64,000 bases of DNA from Bemisia tabaci (Eukaryota; Arthropoda; Insecta; Hemiptera; Aleyrodidae), in the NCBI RefSeq assembly GCF_918797505.1, contig NC_092793.1, positions 43,636,243 through 43,700,242 of the forward strand. Reading direction: 5' to 3'. This document shows, one piece after another, positions 50,409 to 62,625 of this stretch; position 1 is the stretch's first letter; every line of letters starts with the position of its first letter. The position numbers were made by a program, and so were the translations under genes. Under the pieces are notes generated by a model. The model was not told where the DNA came from. It was given only the letters and a program-made list of their open reading frames with translations, and searched no databases.

Positions 50409-50854
50409 GGTGATTCGATGGACGCCATAGTTGTGTCAGAATAACATGCGATATATCACATCAATTAATTCCATTTTTTTTTTAAAACTCGTCATTTTTC
50501 TCGAATTTTGAGATCACAATTCTGTTGTCAGGAGACAAACGAATTCTTTTACCAATTTTGACAAACAAATTCAATGTAATAAATGCGTGGTTTTTTTTAG
50601 AGGAAAAATACCTACCGCTTTCGACACTGATATCGAAACTGCACGCGAATGCGATATTTTCTCTCTTTAAAAAACACGCTTTTATTACGATGAATTTCTT
50701 TGTTAAAATTGGTAAGTGAGTGCTTTAGTCTCCTGACAACGGAATTGCGATCTCAAAATTGGAGGAACTTGACGAGTAGCTGAAAAAATGGAACCAATTG
50801 ATGCGATATATCGCATGCCGTTCTGACACAAAATATGGCGTCCATCGAATCAGC
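50409..50854. mobile_element. 446-bp foldback MITE with a TTAR target
   Basis: The ends are ggtgattcgatggacgccat and a mirrored atggcgtccatcgaatcagc. The arms pair along most of their length (gcgatatatc, tcctgacaac and atctcaaaatt words are mirrored). Flanks TTAG (50405-50408) and TTAA (50855-50858) fit a 4-bp TTAA-type duplication. The empty site survives in copy 1 of the host segment (reverse complement of about 17500-17525). The ORF at 50525-50719 is within the hairpin. Confidence 0.8.
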
Positions 50855-50897
50855 TTAAACTACGGAGTTAATTCTTTCTAAATAATACAACGGGATT

Positions 50898-52285
50898 CCC
50901 TGGTAAAAATGGCAAGTGTTAGGTCAGTGAATTTTCCACTGAGGTCAGTGCAATTTGCTCTGAGGTCAGTTCAGTTTTCTCTGACGTAAGTGTTAAAGCA
51001 CTTACCCAAGAAGTCAGCACTGAGGTAAGAGGCACTGACGTCGGGAGAAAGACTTACCTAAGTGCAGAGATGTCTCTGAGGTAAGCGGGACTGAGGTCAG
51101 GACTTGGTTCAGAGGGTAAGTCTCTGACATCAATCTTAATCGAACCGCACTCACTCCCAAAAAGTAGAGATGGCTCCCCCTTCCCCCACCCTATTTCATT
51201 TTCGTGGGGGAATATTTCCTCGGGACACGGGGACCACAAACTTCATCTTTCAGAGAGGCATATTTTGTAGAAGGTGGGATTTTCTAAGAGGGAAGGAAAA
51301 CTAGTTTAAGTAGCCACACTCTTGAATAATTTGTTTTACCCTCTTCGTTTAAGATGGCACTTAAATAATTAAAACACAACAAAAAATGAGATCGATAAAA
51401 ATATTATCACCGCTAAAATATGTATTTAGATATATTTATTTAAGCATTATTATTTTTTTATAAAAAAAAATAGTTTTAAATTTGGTTTTAATTTTTTTCA
51501 GTTTTAACTGTTTTTAAAATGTTTCAGTCTCAATTTTTTTTAAAATTTTCCTACTTTATTTTCAATTCTTTTCTAACTTTTTTACTCCTTTACTTTCAAT
51601 TTTTGTATCTGCTAATTTATATTTTTTGTATAATTTCAACTTTCATTATTTTTTTTGCATCATTAGCTTTAATTTTGAATTTTAGTGCGATCCATTTTTT
51701 TTTCAAAGAAACGTAACTTACAAAACTTCATTTACATGTTGATTGATTAAAAAAGAATAATAGAAAAATTAAGTATCGGATTCACATTCAAAGACAAAAT
51801 CATCATTTGCTGGCAAAATTACCCCAATGGGGGCCCTGAAATGGTAAAATTACGCCCCTAACACGTACACGCGCAGGTAGTGTAGTGGTTCAATCGCTAG
51901 GACGATCACCGAAGTTAAGTTACGTCGGGCGTAGTTAGTACTTAGATTGGAGACCGCATGGGAACGAGCGATGTCCCCTGAAGATTGTGATACTTGCTTG
52001 GGATTGAAAACTCACAGCAGCCCTCCCTGATCGTCAAATAGTGACTTAACGTACCTGGCAGATCGGTAATTAACGAAATTTTTGCCTGTACAGTATTTCT
52101 GGGAGTTTCCACTCCGCTTACGTCTGAGACACTTAGGTCAGTGCCACTTACATCAGAGGCACTTGCCTTTGGAACAGACCTAACACTGAGGTAGCAGATC
52201 AGCGCCCGGCAGCACTGACATCAGTGCTTAGGTCTGTTCCAAAGGCAAGTGCTACTGATCTGAGCACTTGCCATTTTTACCAGGG
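50898..52285 (+). mobile_element. 1388-bp TIR element with a 5S rRNA-like core (copy 2)
   Basis: It has the same length as the copy at 10920-12307 and is nearly identical to it. TT flanks both sides. The 5S-like core is at 51869-51979. The insertion point is defined by the empty sites in the duplicated segment near 17465-17480 and 20275-20292 (gggatttatactaccgg type), so the 2-bp duplication is reasonable but not certain. Confidence 0.9.
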
Positions 52286-53045
52286 TTTACTACCGGTGAT
52301 TTAGTTATTAAAACCCCAGAATACATTTAAATCGCCTTTATCTTCCAGAATCTTGACGGTTTTTTTAATTTTATTTTATTTTATTTTATTTTTTTTTATT
52401 TATTTTTTTTTGTGGCTTAACCGATTCAAGAGACACTATAGTTGATAAATATAAAGAATTTTCGATTTGTACATGTAAAAATGTTTAACTCGTTCGGGCA
52501 CACCGTGTATTGTATGGAGTACTGCTGCTATTCGACCCTTGTCTCCAGGTCCAAATTCTTACAAGGGAGCCCCTATGGAAGAGGCGAATTTTTTGTAATT
52601 TCTCCCAATTTTTTCTCCGTTATATAATCGAATCGATTGTCAAATTCTGAGGTCAATTATATTTAATTGTAATTTGTACCTTTCTATTTATTTCCCTTCA
52701 TTTTATTTTTTGTATGGAGAAGTCGAGGTTTTGTTAATTTCTTAGGATTTCGAACTGTAACTGTAACTTCTCATCTATTCGGCCGATTTTTATGAATGAG
52801 GCCTTTTTTTATTCGTGTTTTAACGAAGAGTAAGGAAGAAATTGATGAATTGGATGAATCCTAGCGTGACGGTGAAATGGTGAATCAGCCGTAAGTATGA
52901 CGGATTAGTAAACTTTTTACCCGCTTTGGAAAACCCCAGAAGTTCGCGGCAGTCACTTTCCGGTAAGGAACTAAGGGACTCGGTTATTGTATCGAGTGGG
53001 GGGTCGAAACGATCGCAAAGGCGGTATACAACGTATAGGCGACAA

Positions 53046-53330
53046 AAATCCTACAGATACACGACAGCAAATTGAAGACACATATCACTGAACAGATCCT
53101 TACAGCGGCAAAAAGAAATACTCCAACTGTTAGACTAACGAAATCAGCCCCTAAAATCCCTCATGAACTTCTGGAAATGATTAGCGAGGCCAGGAAGGTT
53201 AGGAAATTATGGATGAAAGAAAGAACTAATGCACTAAAAAATAAATTAAATAGACTAAATAGGGAGGTCTCAAAAATGACCTGGTTTTTTTAAAAATTAA
53301 GAAACTGAAAATTTTCCGGAACACTCATCA
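53046..53330 (+). pseudogene. LINE-B ORF2: linker between endonuclease and reverse transcriptase
   Basis: It reads TAAKRNTPTVRLTKSAPKIP and EMISEARKVRKLWMKERT, the usual basic linker of jockey ORF2. It is broken by a frameshift near 53290 and then by a solo LTR at 53336. Confidence 0.7.
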
Positions 53331-53335
53331 CCTAC

Positions 53336-53573
53336 TGTTGGAGGATGTCTAAATCAAGACAACGACACTGAATGAAGTTTAAGACATATTTTATTCCGGC
53401 ATAGAATATGGATGAAACTGATTGACAAAAACACACAAGCCAAGCGCATAGAGAGAGTAACAGGATGGAGAACAGGATGGAGTATAGTCAACATAGAGTA
53501 ACTAGAGGGTGAGAGTGCATACGCACTGACAATACAGACTGTCCAGAAGGATTAATATCACTACTTTACAACA
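53336..53573 (-). mobile_element. Copia-like solo LTR (238 bp)
   Basis: It starts TGTTGG and ends CAACA, flanked by CCTAC (53331-53335) and CCTAT (53574-53578), a 5-bp duplication with one change. Read on the minus strand it has GGAATAAAATATG as a polyadenylation signal in the expected distal part. The LINE reading frame is continuous without it. No internal region remains. Confidence 0.75.
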
Positions 53574-53578
53574 CCTAT

Positions 53579-54776
53579 GGCTCATACTGATTGTTCTCTC
53601 CGGAAGGCGGCAAAGTACCTTAAAAAGCAGATTTTTTATTCACCGCCCATATTGGATAAAAATAAACTTAAAGTAAAAGACGACGAAGAGAAAGCTAAAG
53701 TTTTTGCTGATCATTTGGAAAGTGTATTCACACCTAAGAAAAGTCTCAAGGATGAGTGCAATCTTGCCGACTAATTGCTAGAGATAGAGGAGCAAGAAAA
53801 TTTGGAAGCTACTAAAATTACAAAAACAGAATTATTTGATGTGATTAAATATACAGTTAAATTAAAAAAAGCCCCGGGCGCTGATGGGACCACTGGCGAG
53901 ATTCTGAAACAGCTCCCAATCAGGGTGATTGCCAAATTAGCCGAGATTTTTAACGCAATTATTAAAATAAGATATGTGCCAGAATCCTGGAAGACTGCGG
54001 AAGTAATTGTTATCCCGAAACCAAATAAACCGATGGAAAAGGTAGATTCCTACAGACCGATTTCATTACTGTCGGTGGTAAGTAAACTGTTTGAAAGGGC
54101 TTACTTAAAAAGACTATTACCAATTTTAGAAGGAAGACAGATAATACTAAGTCACCAATTCGGTTTTAGGACGTCACATTTTACTACAGAACAAGTGCAC
54201 AGAGTTGTGAGTTTTATATAGAGGACATTGGAAAATAAAGAGGTAGGTATGTTCGCTGATTTTTATTTCAGCAGCTTTTGATAAAGTCTGGCATCTGGGT
54301 CTTCTCTACAAAATTCGAATTTATTTACCATTTAATTATTATAAACTACTTAATCAAATCTTACCTGGAGAACAGAACATTTAGCGAGCCAGATTTGATA
54401 ATTGTTATTCAACATATAGAAGAATAAAGGCAGGAGTACCGCAAGGTTCAAGTCTGAGCCTATGTTTATAGAGGGTTATCCAAAAGTCACTGACCACCCC
54501 TGTAACTTTTTTCCAAATTGAGATAGAAGTTTGAAACTTCTATCTCAATTTGGAAAAAAGTTACAGGGGTGTTCAGTGACTTTTGGATAACCCTGTATAA
54601 TATCTTCACTAGCGACATCCCAAAACCGAGGAGGGGCTTTATTGACACTTTTGCAGATGATACTGCCTTAGCAGAAAGAGACAAAGACATTTTCATTTCT
54701 AATCATAGATTACAAAAGCTATTGATGAAATGGCTGGATGGGTTTCTGACAATGGCGCCACGCTCAACGCAGTTAA
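53579..54776 (+). pseudogene. LINE-B ORF2: reverse transcriptase, first part
   Basis: Motifs in order: KKAPGADGTTGEIL, VIVIPKPNKP, YRPISLLSVVSKLFE, LSHQFGFRTSHFTTEQVHRV, RIKAGVPQGSSLSLCL and DTFADDTALAERD with the catalytic A-D-D. Stops near 53774 and 54220, and a frameshifted region near 54260-54420, disable it. A 125-bp MITE sits just before the FADDT block and a tRNA-core element cuts the ORF at 54777. Confidence 0.88.
54471..54595. mobile_element. 125-bp perfect palindromic MITE, TA target
   Basis: The two halves of about 62 bp are reverse complements almost throughout. The ends are gagggttatccaaaagtcac and a mirrored cttttggataaccctg. TA flanks both sides (54469-54470, 54596-54597). Its arm sequence also occurs at the edges of 42230-45120 and 63257, so it may be the minimal form of that family. 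Confidence 0.9.
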
Positions 54777-55805
54777 CCCAAGTAGCAAGGATACCTATAG
54801 ATGGACATAAAATCGTAGGAATGTTGCTATATTATATTTGCCATGCGTATTGCCTACTCCCTCATTTGAAGGCGCGGAAATTATTGCTATATTGTTGCTA
54901 TGATGTAGCAATAAATTCCGATTATTGGTTGTGTCACCTGTTGCCAATCTGCTAATTGCAAGGCGCAAAAATTATCGCAATAATCTTGCTATTAAGTATG
55001 ATGAAAAAATCCCGCGTGTTCCTTTCCGTAACTTGTTTTCAAATCTCTAGCATGAATGCAGGAATGTATCGCAACAATTTGATGAAACAACCATTTTTCC
55101 TCAATTCAGTCTTCTCGAAATAGCTCAAACTCGATAAATCTGAAACTTTAAAAATTTCAATGCTTTTTTAAAAGGTTTGAATTTCCAGTCAATCAAAATA
55201 AATATCGTCTATGCTTTTAACCAAGTTCTGGGAAATTTAATTTTACTTCTTTCATGCCTTTCTTTCCTCCTTTTATTTCGTTTCTGTTTTTGTTACTTTT
55301 AATTCTTTGAATTTTTTATTTCATGCAAATGCGCCGGTAAGGGTTTCGTTTCATGTCGGAGCTATATAATGTGTGAAAAGTGAGGCACCCGACAGGTAGC
55401 CTGGCTAGTTCAAACGGTAAAGGCGGCGTGGGGCAGTAATCCGAAGGTTGCGCGTTCTAATCCCGCCTCGGACAGAAGAATTTAAAGGGTGCTGGATGAT
55501 TGAATCATGAATTTCCTGTCAATTCCGGCAAGATCGGATTTTCGAATGGATTCTGCAACGTTGTAAAAATTAGGGTAGACTGATAAATTTTCCTAAAACC
55601 ATTTGGCACCGCCACAAATAGCAATGACATTGCTATTAAATATAGATTTTTTTCATCGATCTGACCTGGCGAAATCGGGAAAAATCGTCCAAATGTTGAC
55701 TGAGAATTGCTACTTTATAGCTATATTATTGCAATATTTTTTACAACTTTATACCTATAAATTGATACATTATATCAATTTTTACGTTGAAAAATGCTAC
55801 TTGGG
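54777..55805. mobile_element. 1029-bp tRNA-core element with CCCAAGTAGCA ends (copy 3)
   Basis: The ends are cccaagtagca (54777-54787) and tgctacttggg (55795-55805). The LINE reading frame gives the empty site (gcagttaaatctgct), which implies a 2-bp AA duplication. The arms are rich in ttgctat / ttgcaata words, and 'ttgcctactccctcatttgaaggcgc' matches copy 2 (near 12794) closely. A tRNA-like core lies at 55391-55474. There is no transposase. Confidence 0.85.
55391..55474 (+). other. tRNA-like Pol III core
   Basis: An A-box-like TGGCTAGTTCAAACGG and a B-box-like GCGTTCTAATCCCGC, in a GC-rich island inside AT-rich arms. It is a different tRNA-like sequence from the cores at 7923 and 13512, so the shared trait is the position and promoter type, not the sequence. 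Confidence 0.55.
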
Positions 55806-56357
55806 AAATCTGCTCATACTGTTTTTACAAATAACTGAAAATACCACAGTTAGCAGTTCTCATAGAAGATGAACAAGTTCCTCACGTTACAAGCGCTAGA
55901 TATTTAGGAGTTTAGACTCTAGACTTACTTTTAAAGATCCTATTCGAATTAAGGTGAAGGAATTAAATAAAAAGTATAGAAAAATGTATTGGTTGTTAGG
56001 CAAAAGGTCAAAATTGTCAAAGAAAAACAAAATTTTATTGTATAATCAAACATTAAAACCTGTATGGCAGTATGCTTCACAACTATGGGGTTGTGCAAGC
56101 AAATCTAATATAAATAAGGTAGAAAGATTCCAGTCGAAGGTTCCACGAGAAAGTATTGGAGTACCATGGTTCGGAAAGAACGAAGACATAAGGAGAGAAT
56201 TGGAGGTACCCAGACCTGCCACAGTTAGACAAGTATATGTAATTGCTGAGACAACGAAGAAATATGAATGTCGTCTTGAAAAACATGTCAATGAAGAGGC
56301 TGTAAACCTCTTAGATAGTACAATATTAGTGAAAAGATTAAAAGGTGGGAACCTTTG
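55806..56357 (+). pseudogene. LINE-B ORF2: C-terminal part
   Basis: It resumes as KSAHTVFTNN-type sequence, then KELNKKYRKMYWLLGKRSKL, LYNQTLKPVWQYASQLWGCA (the post-RT Trp-rich motif), and NINKVERFQSK. It ends KRLKGGNL before the 3' untranslated region. At least one frameshift and a stop near 55916 occur at the start. Confidence 0.8.
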
Positions 56358-56653
56358 AACTCCCATCAGGATTTACTTTGTAAGTAGTCTATGAGGTAGG
56401 AATGAGAGTATGAATGGAAGGTGAAAGGTAGAATGTGAAACAATTAAACTAAAAACCTTTTAAAAGTTTTAATACCTCTAAAAAAGAGGGCAGAGAATTT
56501 CACCTACAATTCCTGCTTTTTCAGATAATCATTGTATTACCTATCTCACGTTACCTTGTAAAATTAATGCAATTCGATTAGTTTTAGTTTTAAACCATGT
56601 AGATAGATACAAGGAAAAACTTGTGGTAGTTACGTTATACTTAAATAAAATTC

Positions 56654-57211
<558 letters not shown>

Positions 57212-57511
57212 CTAAAGGAAAAAACATTGTTAGATTTTTTTCAGTACACTAACGTATATTTAAGAGGTAGGAGGGAGGCGAGATTTAATAGCAGGTCTAG
57301 ATCCATTCTAGATATGAGGACTTATGTGTAACAATAGGGGTCGCTGACATTCGCCATTTTTAGAGAAAACGTTTTTCTTTAATTCTGGAGCCCTCAAGAA
57401 TGTCTGTGCAAAGTTGTAGACTTCCAGCGCAATTTTTCGACGAGATCTGAACTGAAATCCGTGTTATTTGTAAAAACAGTGGATATGAGAATCCACTGTT
57501 TTCCCCGGCCA

Positions 57512-57785
57512 ACACAGCACTGCCGTGCTAAGGAAAAACGCCGTATGAATATTCGAGAGTTTCCAAATTTCCCTCGATAAATCATGTATCTTTAACGCAA
57601 TTTAAGCATATTTTTCCTTGAAATTTTATGATACTTTAGATTAAATTGCATAAAAAATTGTCTGAAAAATTAGAAGAAAAATAATATTTACAAATTTTTC
57701 AAAAAAATCGTGATTTGCCAAAAGAAATTTGGCAACACATAATGGCTCATACGGCGTTATTCCTTGGCACGACAAAGCAGGACAC
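57512..57785. mobile_element. About 270-bp MITE, copy b
   Basis: The ends are cactgccgtgctaaggaaaa and a mirrored cctggcacgacaaagcag form. The interior matches 25400-25655 (ttccaaatttccct, attttagattaaattgc). It is more diverged at the right end. The surrounding 57212-57511 and 57786-58374 hold nothing else recognisable. Confidence 0.7.
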
Positions 57786-58374
57786 CGTGGAAATTCGAAC
57801 GCACTTGCGATAACTGCCCGCACAAAGGCCATGGGCTGCAGCTGACACTCAAATGATACCTACGTATCGGGACCGTCTCGCCAGAATTGTTGATTTCTTG
57901 ACTGCGATTTCAAAATGTGTTCTTTATTTTTGCTGTAGAGGTTACAAACGGTTTAAGTTTTTTGTTCAATTTTATTAAATGACTCAGCATTGACTTACTT
58001 TTGGTTCATTTCAATCGTTACACCAGCCTTACCTTTCCTGAAGACTTTGTTTCATGCATGAAAAAATGTTTTCAGTGAAAATGGCGGATGTCACAGTTTT
58101 TTCATACCGTTGTTACTCCTTCAATTTTTTCACTTACATTAATCGTAAAACGCGTGTTTTTCATAGGAAGAGTTGCTCTTCATATAAATCTTTACGAGAA
58201 TGCTCTCAGTTCTACGGGCGAAAAAGTGCAAAGCTTCGAAAACTTCAAACGCGATTTTCTCAGAATGTGAAAAATCGACATCCGCTATTGTTAGATACCT
58301 ACATATAAACTCTCATATGTGTTATGATTGGTCCAAGTCATTGAATAAGCCAATCACAACACCTGACATTGATA

Positions 58375-60042
58375 CAGGGTTATTCAAAAGTTACGCACCA
58401 CTGGCCATAACTTTAGTTCTAATTATGATATCGATTTGCGGTTTTTGGCGTCCTTCCTCATATCGAGGGGGAAACTTTTTGAGGTACTTTTCAGTTCTTC
58501 ACCCTTCCCCCCAGGGGGAGAGGGGCGGGGGGCAACTGAAAAATTTCAAATGGCAACCCCCATCATGTGATACATCGTTTGAAAGAGCACGAAATAAGAA
58601 ACTTTTTGGCGCAAACCGGAAGTCGATCTGACCCCCCTGTCAAAAGTTAGGGGGGGGGGGGGTCCAAAGGTTATTTAGGGGGTCCGTACCTTCATTTTTT
58701 AGAGTAGCTTCGGCGGCTCTTGGACATACCGTTTCTCTTTACAAAGAGTCCTCGAATACTCCAAGTCTGATACCGAAGTCTTCATATTGCCCCCGGGCCA
58801 CCACAGCCCCCCCTCCCCCTCGTAGGGGGGGATGGGCCTGTTACAATGAAACATTGGATTAAAATGCGAAAAGTCACAGAAGAGCTTCAAACTTAGCATC
58901 AAATCCGAGTGGAACTTCTTGCCAATGTTAACGCAAACGTAGCCTGCGACTTTAAAGTGAGTTTTTAAAACTCTTAGCCCCCTGCCCCCCTCATTTTTGG
59001 TTGCAGAGCGGGTAAGAACCGGGAAATTCACTACAAATAATGCCCGAAACTAATGTCCAACTTGAGGAGGACCCTTGAAACGTTGCGATCAGTCGGAGCA
59101 TTGAAATACAAGGACTGCCACCCCCTTAAAGTACGGAAACATCCAAAACACCCTCGCTGCCCCCCTCATTTCTCGTTACGGAGCGGGTAAAAACCGGGAA
59201 AATCGCCAGAAATGATGCCCCAGTTCTTACCAGCTCTGCAACGAAAAAAGAGAGGGGCAGCGGGGGTTTTATGGATGTTTCCGTCCTTAAAGTGGGCGGC
59301 AGTTCCTGTGTTGCAGTTCTCCGACTGAGCGCAACGTTTCAAGGGTTCTCGTCAAGTTCTACAGTGGTTTCGGGCATCATTTCTGGCGATTTTCCCGGTT
59401 TTTACCCGCTCTGCAACCAAAAATGAGGGGGGCAGGGGGCTAAGAGTTTTAAAAACTCACTTTAAAGTCGCAGGCTACGTTTGCGTTAACATTGGCAAGA
59501 AGTTCCACTCGGATTTGATGCTAAATTTGAAGCTCTTCTGTGACTTTTCGCATTTTAATCCAATGTTTCATTGTAACAGGCCCATCCCCCCCTACGAGGG
59601 GGAGGGGGGGCTGTGGTGGCCCGGGGGCAATATGAAGACTTCGGTATCAGACTTGGAGTATTCGAGGACTCTTTGTAAAGAGAAACGGTATGTCCAAGAG
59701 CCGCCGAAGCTACTCTAAAAAATGAAGGTACGGACCCCCTAAATAACCTTTGGACCCCCCCCCCCTAACTTTTGACAGGGGGGTCAGATCGACTTCCGGT
59801 TTGCGCCAAAAAGTTTCTTATTTCGTGCTCTTTCAAACGATGTATCACATGATGGGGGTTAGCCATTTGAAATTTTTGAGTTGCCCCCCCGCCCCCTCCC
59901 CCCTGGGGGGAAGGGTGAAGAACTGAAAAGTACCTCAAAAAGTTTCCCCCTCGATATGAGGAAGGACGCCACAAACCGCAAATCGATATCATAATTAGAA
60001 CTAAAGGTATGGCCAGTGGTGCGTAACTTTTGAATAACCCTG
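58375..60042. mobile_element. 1.67-kb near-perfect palindrome, CAGGGTTATTC ends, TA target
   Basis: The ends are cagggttattcaaaagttac and its mirror, flanked by TA (58373-58374, 60043-60044). The two halves are reverse complements to the centre at about 59215 with little loop. Mirrored ORFs (58699-59031 and 59515-59718; 58200-58631 and 59765-59992) confirm the symmetry and are not genes. There is no transposase. Confidence 0.9.
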
Positions 60043-60046
60043 TATA

Positions 60047-60861
60047 AGGTCTGTCCGAAAAGTATCCAACCTTGTTGACTATCTCGCCATAAATGGTTGA
60101 TAGGAGGTTGGGGCTTGGGATTATATTTGCACGGACTCTCCTGAGTGCAGGTGCACAGCCGGATTATCACACGTTCCATCAGTCGTTGGTAAGTTGCTGA
60201 TGTGAAGAAAATCATCACAGGGAACGTGTGTTGGGTCTCCGGGTGCGAACCTGAGACGAAAGTGCAATCGTCAGTTTGAATCGCACTGGAACAACTCGCC
60301 CGAAGAAAACTCGGAAGAGTCGCAGCAATGTAAAAACAATGTTGACTGTCTTCTTCGATCATGAAGGTGTCGTCTATCATGAATACGCTCCCCAAGGCCC
60401 CTCAAGGGACGTAAAGTTTTTCGGTAGCTCTCTTTATTGATAGTAGAGCATTGGGGAGCGTATTCATGATGCACGACACCTTCATGATCGACGAAGACAG
60501 TCAACATTGTTTTCACATTGCTACAACTTCGAAGGTTTCTTCCGGCGAAATGTCCCAAGTGCGATCCAAACTGACGTTTGCACCTTTGTCCCAGGGTTAT
60601 ACCTGGACGCCCAACGCGTGTCCCCCATGACCTCACTCTCCTCAACTTCTTCTTTTTTAGGAAAAACGAAATCTGATGATCACAGATGAATCGCACGCAC
60701 TAATCAGCGACTTACCAACAACTAATTGAACGGGTGATAATCGGGCTGTGCACCTACACACCGGAGAGTCCGCGTGCAAAATAATCCGAAGCCCAAACCT
60801 CTTATCAACCGTTAATGGGGAGACAAATCAACAAGATCGGATACTTTCCGGACGGACCTCG
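60047..60861. mobile_element. 815-bp palindromic mariner derivative
   Basis: The ends are aggtctgtccgaaaagtatc and a mirrored gatactttccggacggacct, with TA outside. Each arm codes, reading toward the centre, the same transposase block with the second catalytic Asp: NVKTMLTVFFDHEGVVYHEY on plus (about 60328-60390) and NVKTMLTVFVDHEGVVHHEY on minus. YGCEPETKVQSS lies upstream on plus. The loop at 60400-60450 is unpaired. It is a head-to-head dead fold-back of a mariner whose outer TA adjoins that of the 1.67-kb palindrome. Confidence 0.88.
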
Positions 60862-62625
60862 TATGTTGATAGCACTGTTTGATCAAATGGCCCGAGCTTG
60901 TCAGTTTATTTCGCCGTAGCTCAAAGAAGTAAATGACTGAGGGACTCCCAATGTGTGAGTAACAAAGTAACGGAGAATAACGAAAAGAAAATAACGTAGG
61001 AACAAAACTCAGAAACAAAAATTGAAAGAGAACACGATGTTTTGACACATTCCTGGGCAATGGGCATCATTATCTGTATGAACATGAAAGAACAAAATGA
61101 AAAATCCAAAACTAAAATACCTGGCTCATAGCGATGGAAGCTGGATTTTTTCCGAGCATTTCGTATCACAGAAATTACAATTGATGAAGCAAATACCTAT
61201 TCTTTCATGTTTATTAAAATCATTACTGCCTCTATTTAATAAAATACCAAGCTTATTTTCTGTTTTAAACGCCGATACATAGGATGTCTCAGGTTTAACC
61301 AGCGGGATTTCAGGGGGTAAGTCAAAGTAAGGTTTTTTCTCTCAAACCTGAGTCCTCAGTTTCAACATCATGAAGCCACAGCTACCCATAGGATTTAAGA
61401 AAACACTACCGGGTTTTTTTTTTTTTTTTTTAATTCAAAGGACAATTTTGGATTAATTGCCATGAAAGTTTGTGATTAGCAGTAATTTATAACTTCTAAT
61501 GTAAATTTTAAGTGAGTGGTGCTATCGGGTAAGTTTTGGGCGGGTAATGGGGGGGGGGGGGAGGGCCTCTCAACTTAAAATTAGCCTTCTATATTTATGC
61601 TGAGAAAAATGTAATTTTAACCCACGAATTTAGAAAGGACATAATTAAGTGGGATAATGTGGTATAATTATGGTTACAAATGAAACAAAGAGCCGTATGC
61701 AAAAACGACTTTTTTCGCCCCCCACTAAAACTTATTCAAACTTCGCATCTATCAGTTACTCATACTGGAGTGCTTCTTTCCCCAAGTTTTCAGACCCCCA
61801 AAAAGTTTTGGGGGGCGCTAGGGGGGGGGGGGGGTAGAAGTCAAAACCTGTGAACCTCGATATCTTTCGAACGAAAAAAGATATTGAGGCCCGGTTTGGA
61901 CGAAAATTCGTCTAAAATTGCATATTTTGAGATTCTAAAGTTCAAAATCCCATAAATACATTTTTAAATTAACTTATGTGCTTTTTCAGTTTTTGGGGGA
62001 AAACAACTCCTTTTAAACAGACTAAACTGAAAGATCACATTTTTTTATTTGAACCAAAACCAGTTTTTTAAATTGCTCGTCTAGTTCCGCATCCAACAAG
62101 TGGTCATGTAACCTGGGGAACCAAACGGTTCTGGAGTTATGAGCGATTGAAGTTTCCGCTCAACGCGCGCCGACCGATTTCCGCGCGCCAAAATATGGTT
62201 GCAAAGCCGGATTTGGGTGGTAATCAATCAGATTTTATGTCCAAACCGTGCAAAATACATTTTTAGGTATACTTAAGGGTCGCTGAGTTCAAAAATTACA
62301 GATGCTTCCAAAAATTCACTTTTTTCCCGCAGCGCTACTCGAGAGGCTCACCGCGAGTGCCGACCGACCGGCCGCTCAGTGGGGATGAACCAGAAAAATT
62401 TGGTATGTATTAGGATACATGTACATACTGTGTCTTTTACAAGCTGATGGAGTTACATCTCCCTTGCTGCAAAAGACTCTCAAAGCAATTTCTTACGACG
62501 TAAATCATTACTTAGGGTGCAACAGCACATCTACAAAAAGAAACCATGTAACAGGGTTTCACTTTCCTGACTAAGGGTGTAATAAGTGGAGAAGTGTCTG
62601 ATTTTGTGATACCGAAAATACGTAC
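60862..62625. other. Alk intron A-B, remaining part; no gene recognised
   Basis: AT-rich with long G runs near 61547 and 61818. Part of 61680-62400 has the look of a decayed repeat (ggggggcgctagggggg, 'tcgatatctttcgaacgaaa') but no ends were found. Confidence 0.4.

Larger units (their letters stand above)
49165..53045 (+). mobile_element. 3.9-kb segment inserted in LINE-B (inverted duplication, copy 2)
   Basis: It interrupts ORF2 between ELNSIVKLNKQ and ILQIHDSKLKTH. 49165-49755, 50026-50400, 50855-50897 and 52286-52890 match the reverse complement of 16840-20650. It carries two later insertions (50409-50854 and 50898-52285) absent from copy 1. No clear TIR, LTR or coding domain was found, so its class is open. 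The last 150 bp (52890-53045) have no mate in copy 1. Confidence 0.65.
46411..56684 (+). mobile_element. LINE-B: full-length but dead jockey-type retrotransposon with nested insertions
   Basis: It runs from a GC-rich 5' region through ORF1 (zinc knuckles), endonuclease and reverse transcriptase to AATAAA (56644-56649) and a 28-base A tract (56657-56684). A candidate diverged target duplication is ttgcgacgaggat (46400-46412) versus ttgcgataaggat (56689-56701). Nested inside are a 3.9-kb segment, a copia-like solo LTR, a 125-bp palindromic MITE and a 1029-bp tRNA-core element. Removing them gives a LINE of roughly 5 kb. It is antisense to Alk, inside intron B-C. Confidence 0.85.

Noticed and set aside
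60271..60696. Mariner transposase gene on the minus strand
   Set aside because: It is one arm of a palindrome. Only a fragment with one catalytic Asp remains, and the mirrored copy lies on the plus strand.
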